A DNA stretch of 5,683 nucleotides from Candidatus Thiomargarita nelsonii (GTDB lineage: Bacteria; Pseudomonadota; Gammaproteobacteria; Beggiatoales; Beggiatoaceae): positions 1-5,683 of the forward strand of contig LUTY01002394.1 in assembly GCA_001640045.1 (NCBI GenBank), in the 5' to 3' direction. The notes beneath the pieces were generated by a model. It was not told the origin of the DNA and made no database searches. It saw only the letters and a list, made by a program, of their open reading frames with translations. The position numbers were made by a program, and so were the translations under genes. How positions within the stretch are numbered: the first letter of the stretch is position 1; the number at the start of each line of letters is the position of its first letter. This document shows positions 5,509-5,683 of this stretch, one piece after another.

Positions 5509-5683
5509 TTACTGGACATAGTGCTGCTTAGGGAGGACAACCAGTCGGCAATGGCATTTATTTCCTCCTCATTTACCGTACTTATGGTGAGTTTCATAGC
5601 CGCCGTATCCCCATGAGCACGAGCGCCACTCTTGATGTCCTTCATCTGTTGCAAGAGATAGGCTTTATTTTGCCCAGCCAGTT
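5487..5683 (-). CDS. Class I cytochrome c, C-terminal part (runs off right edge)
   Basis: The minus-strand frame enters at the right edge and ends with TGA at 5489-5487. It reads LAGQNKAYLLQQMKDIKSGA, then RAHGDTAAMKLTISTVNEEE and INAIADWLSSL, with a short Ser/Met/Asn-rich tail. This is the distal half of a small c-type cytochrome, with the probable axial Met in TAAMK. The CxxCH heme-binding motif and signal peptide would lie beyond the window. Such proteins are periplasmic electron carriers, common in sulfur-oxidising and respiratory chains. The extra tail SSTMSSNANMSMD after WLSSL is unusual and may come from the tandem duplication junction. Confidence 0.72.
   Translation of the reverse strand, partial: LAGQNKAYLLQQMKDIKSGARAHGDTAAMKLTISTVNEEEINAIADWLSSLSSTMSSNANMSMD

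Overview
The window looks like an accessory, insertion-scarred stretch of a bacterial chromosome with moderate to low G+C. Gene content points to a gammaproteobacterium, possibly a filamentous sulfur oxidiser of the Beggiatoa/Thiotrichales type. That guess rests on a STAND-like ATPase, a class I cytochrome c, a MoxR/vWA cassette and abundant palindromic repeats. It is inference, because there is no marker gene here.

Layout, left to right. (1) 1-208, minus: N-terminus of an IS4-like DDE transposase running off the left edge. (2) 267-1463, plus: a P-loop ATPase with a C-terminal winged helix; its start codon lies inside an inverted repeat next to the IS, so its 5' end may have been remodelled. 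(3) 1464-1969: about 500 bp without an intact gene, holding two strong hairpins, a 16-bp piece of a repeat found again at the right, and a 57-codon relic of an amino-acid ABC transporter permease (AapQ/BztB type) on the minus strand. (4) 1970-4922, plus: a tight three-gene cassette. It has a cysteine-dependent tyrosine phosphatase broken by a frameshift, a MoxR-type AAA+ ATPase whose start overlaps the phosphatase stop (ATGA), and a DUF2201-type protein combining an HExxH metallopeptidase-like domain with a vWA domain. (5) 4955-5054: a 100-bp near-perfect palindrome resembling a MITE. (6) 5055-5242: a good promoter followed only by tiny ORFs, one resembling the start of a DUF4160 protein. (7) 5247-5300: a nested palindrome. 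(8) 5326-5683, minus: two tandem copies, 197 bp apart, of a cytochrome c C-terminal domain. The inner copy is a frameshifted relic and the outer copy leaves the window.

How the genes may work together: MoxR ATPases and vWA proteins typically form a remodelling pair in which the vWA/MIDAS protein is the adaptor. Here the vWA partner also carries a zinc-protease-like HExxH, and a phosphatase precedes both. The most interesting system is therefore this phosphatase / MoxR / metallopeptidase-vWA cassette, with the STAND-like ATPase as a possible but unproven upstream sensor. Two lesions suggest the cassette is decaying or under unusual translational control: the phosphatase frameshift, and the lack of a canonical start codon before conserved-looking N-terminal residues of the vWA protein.
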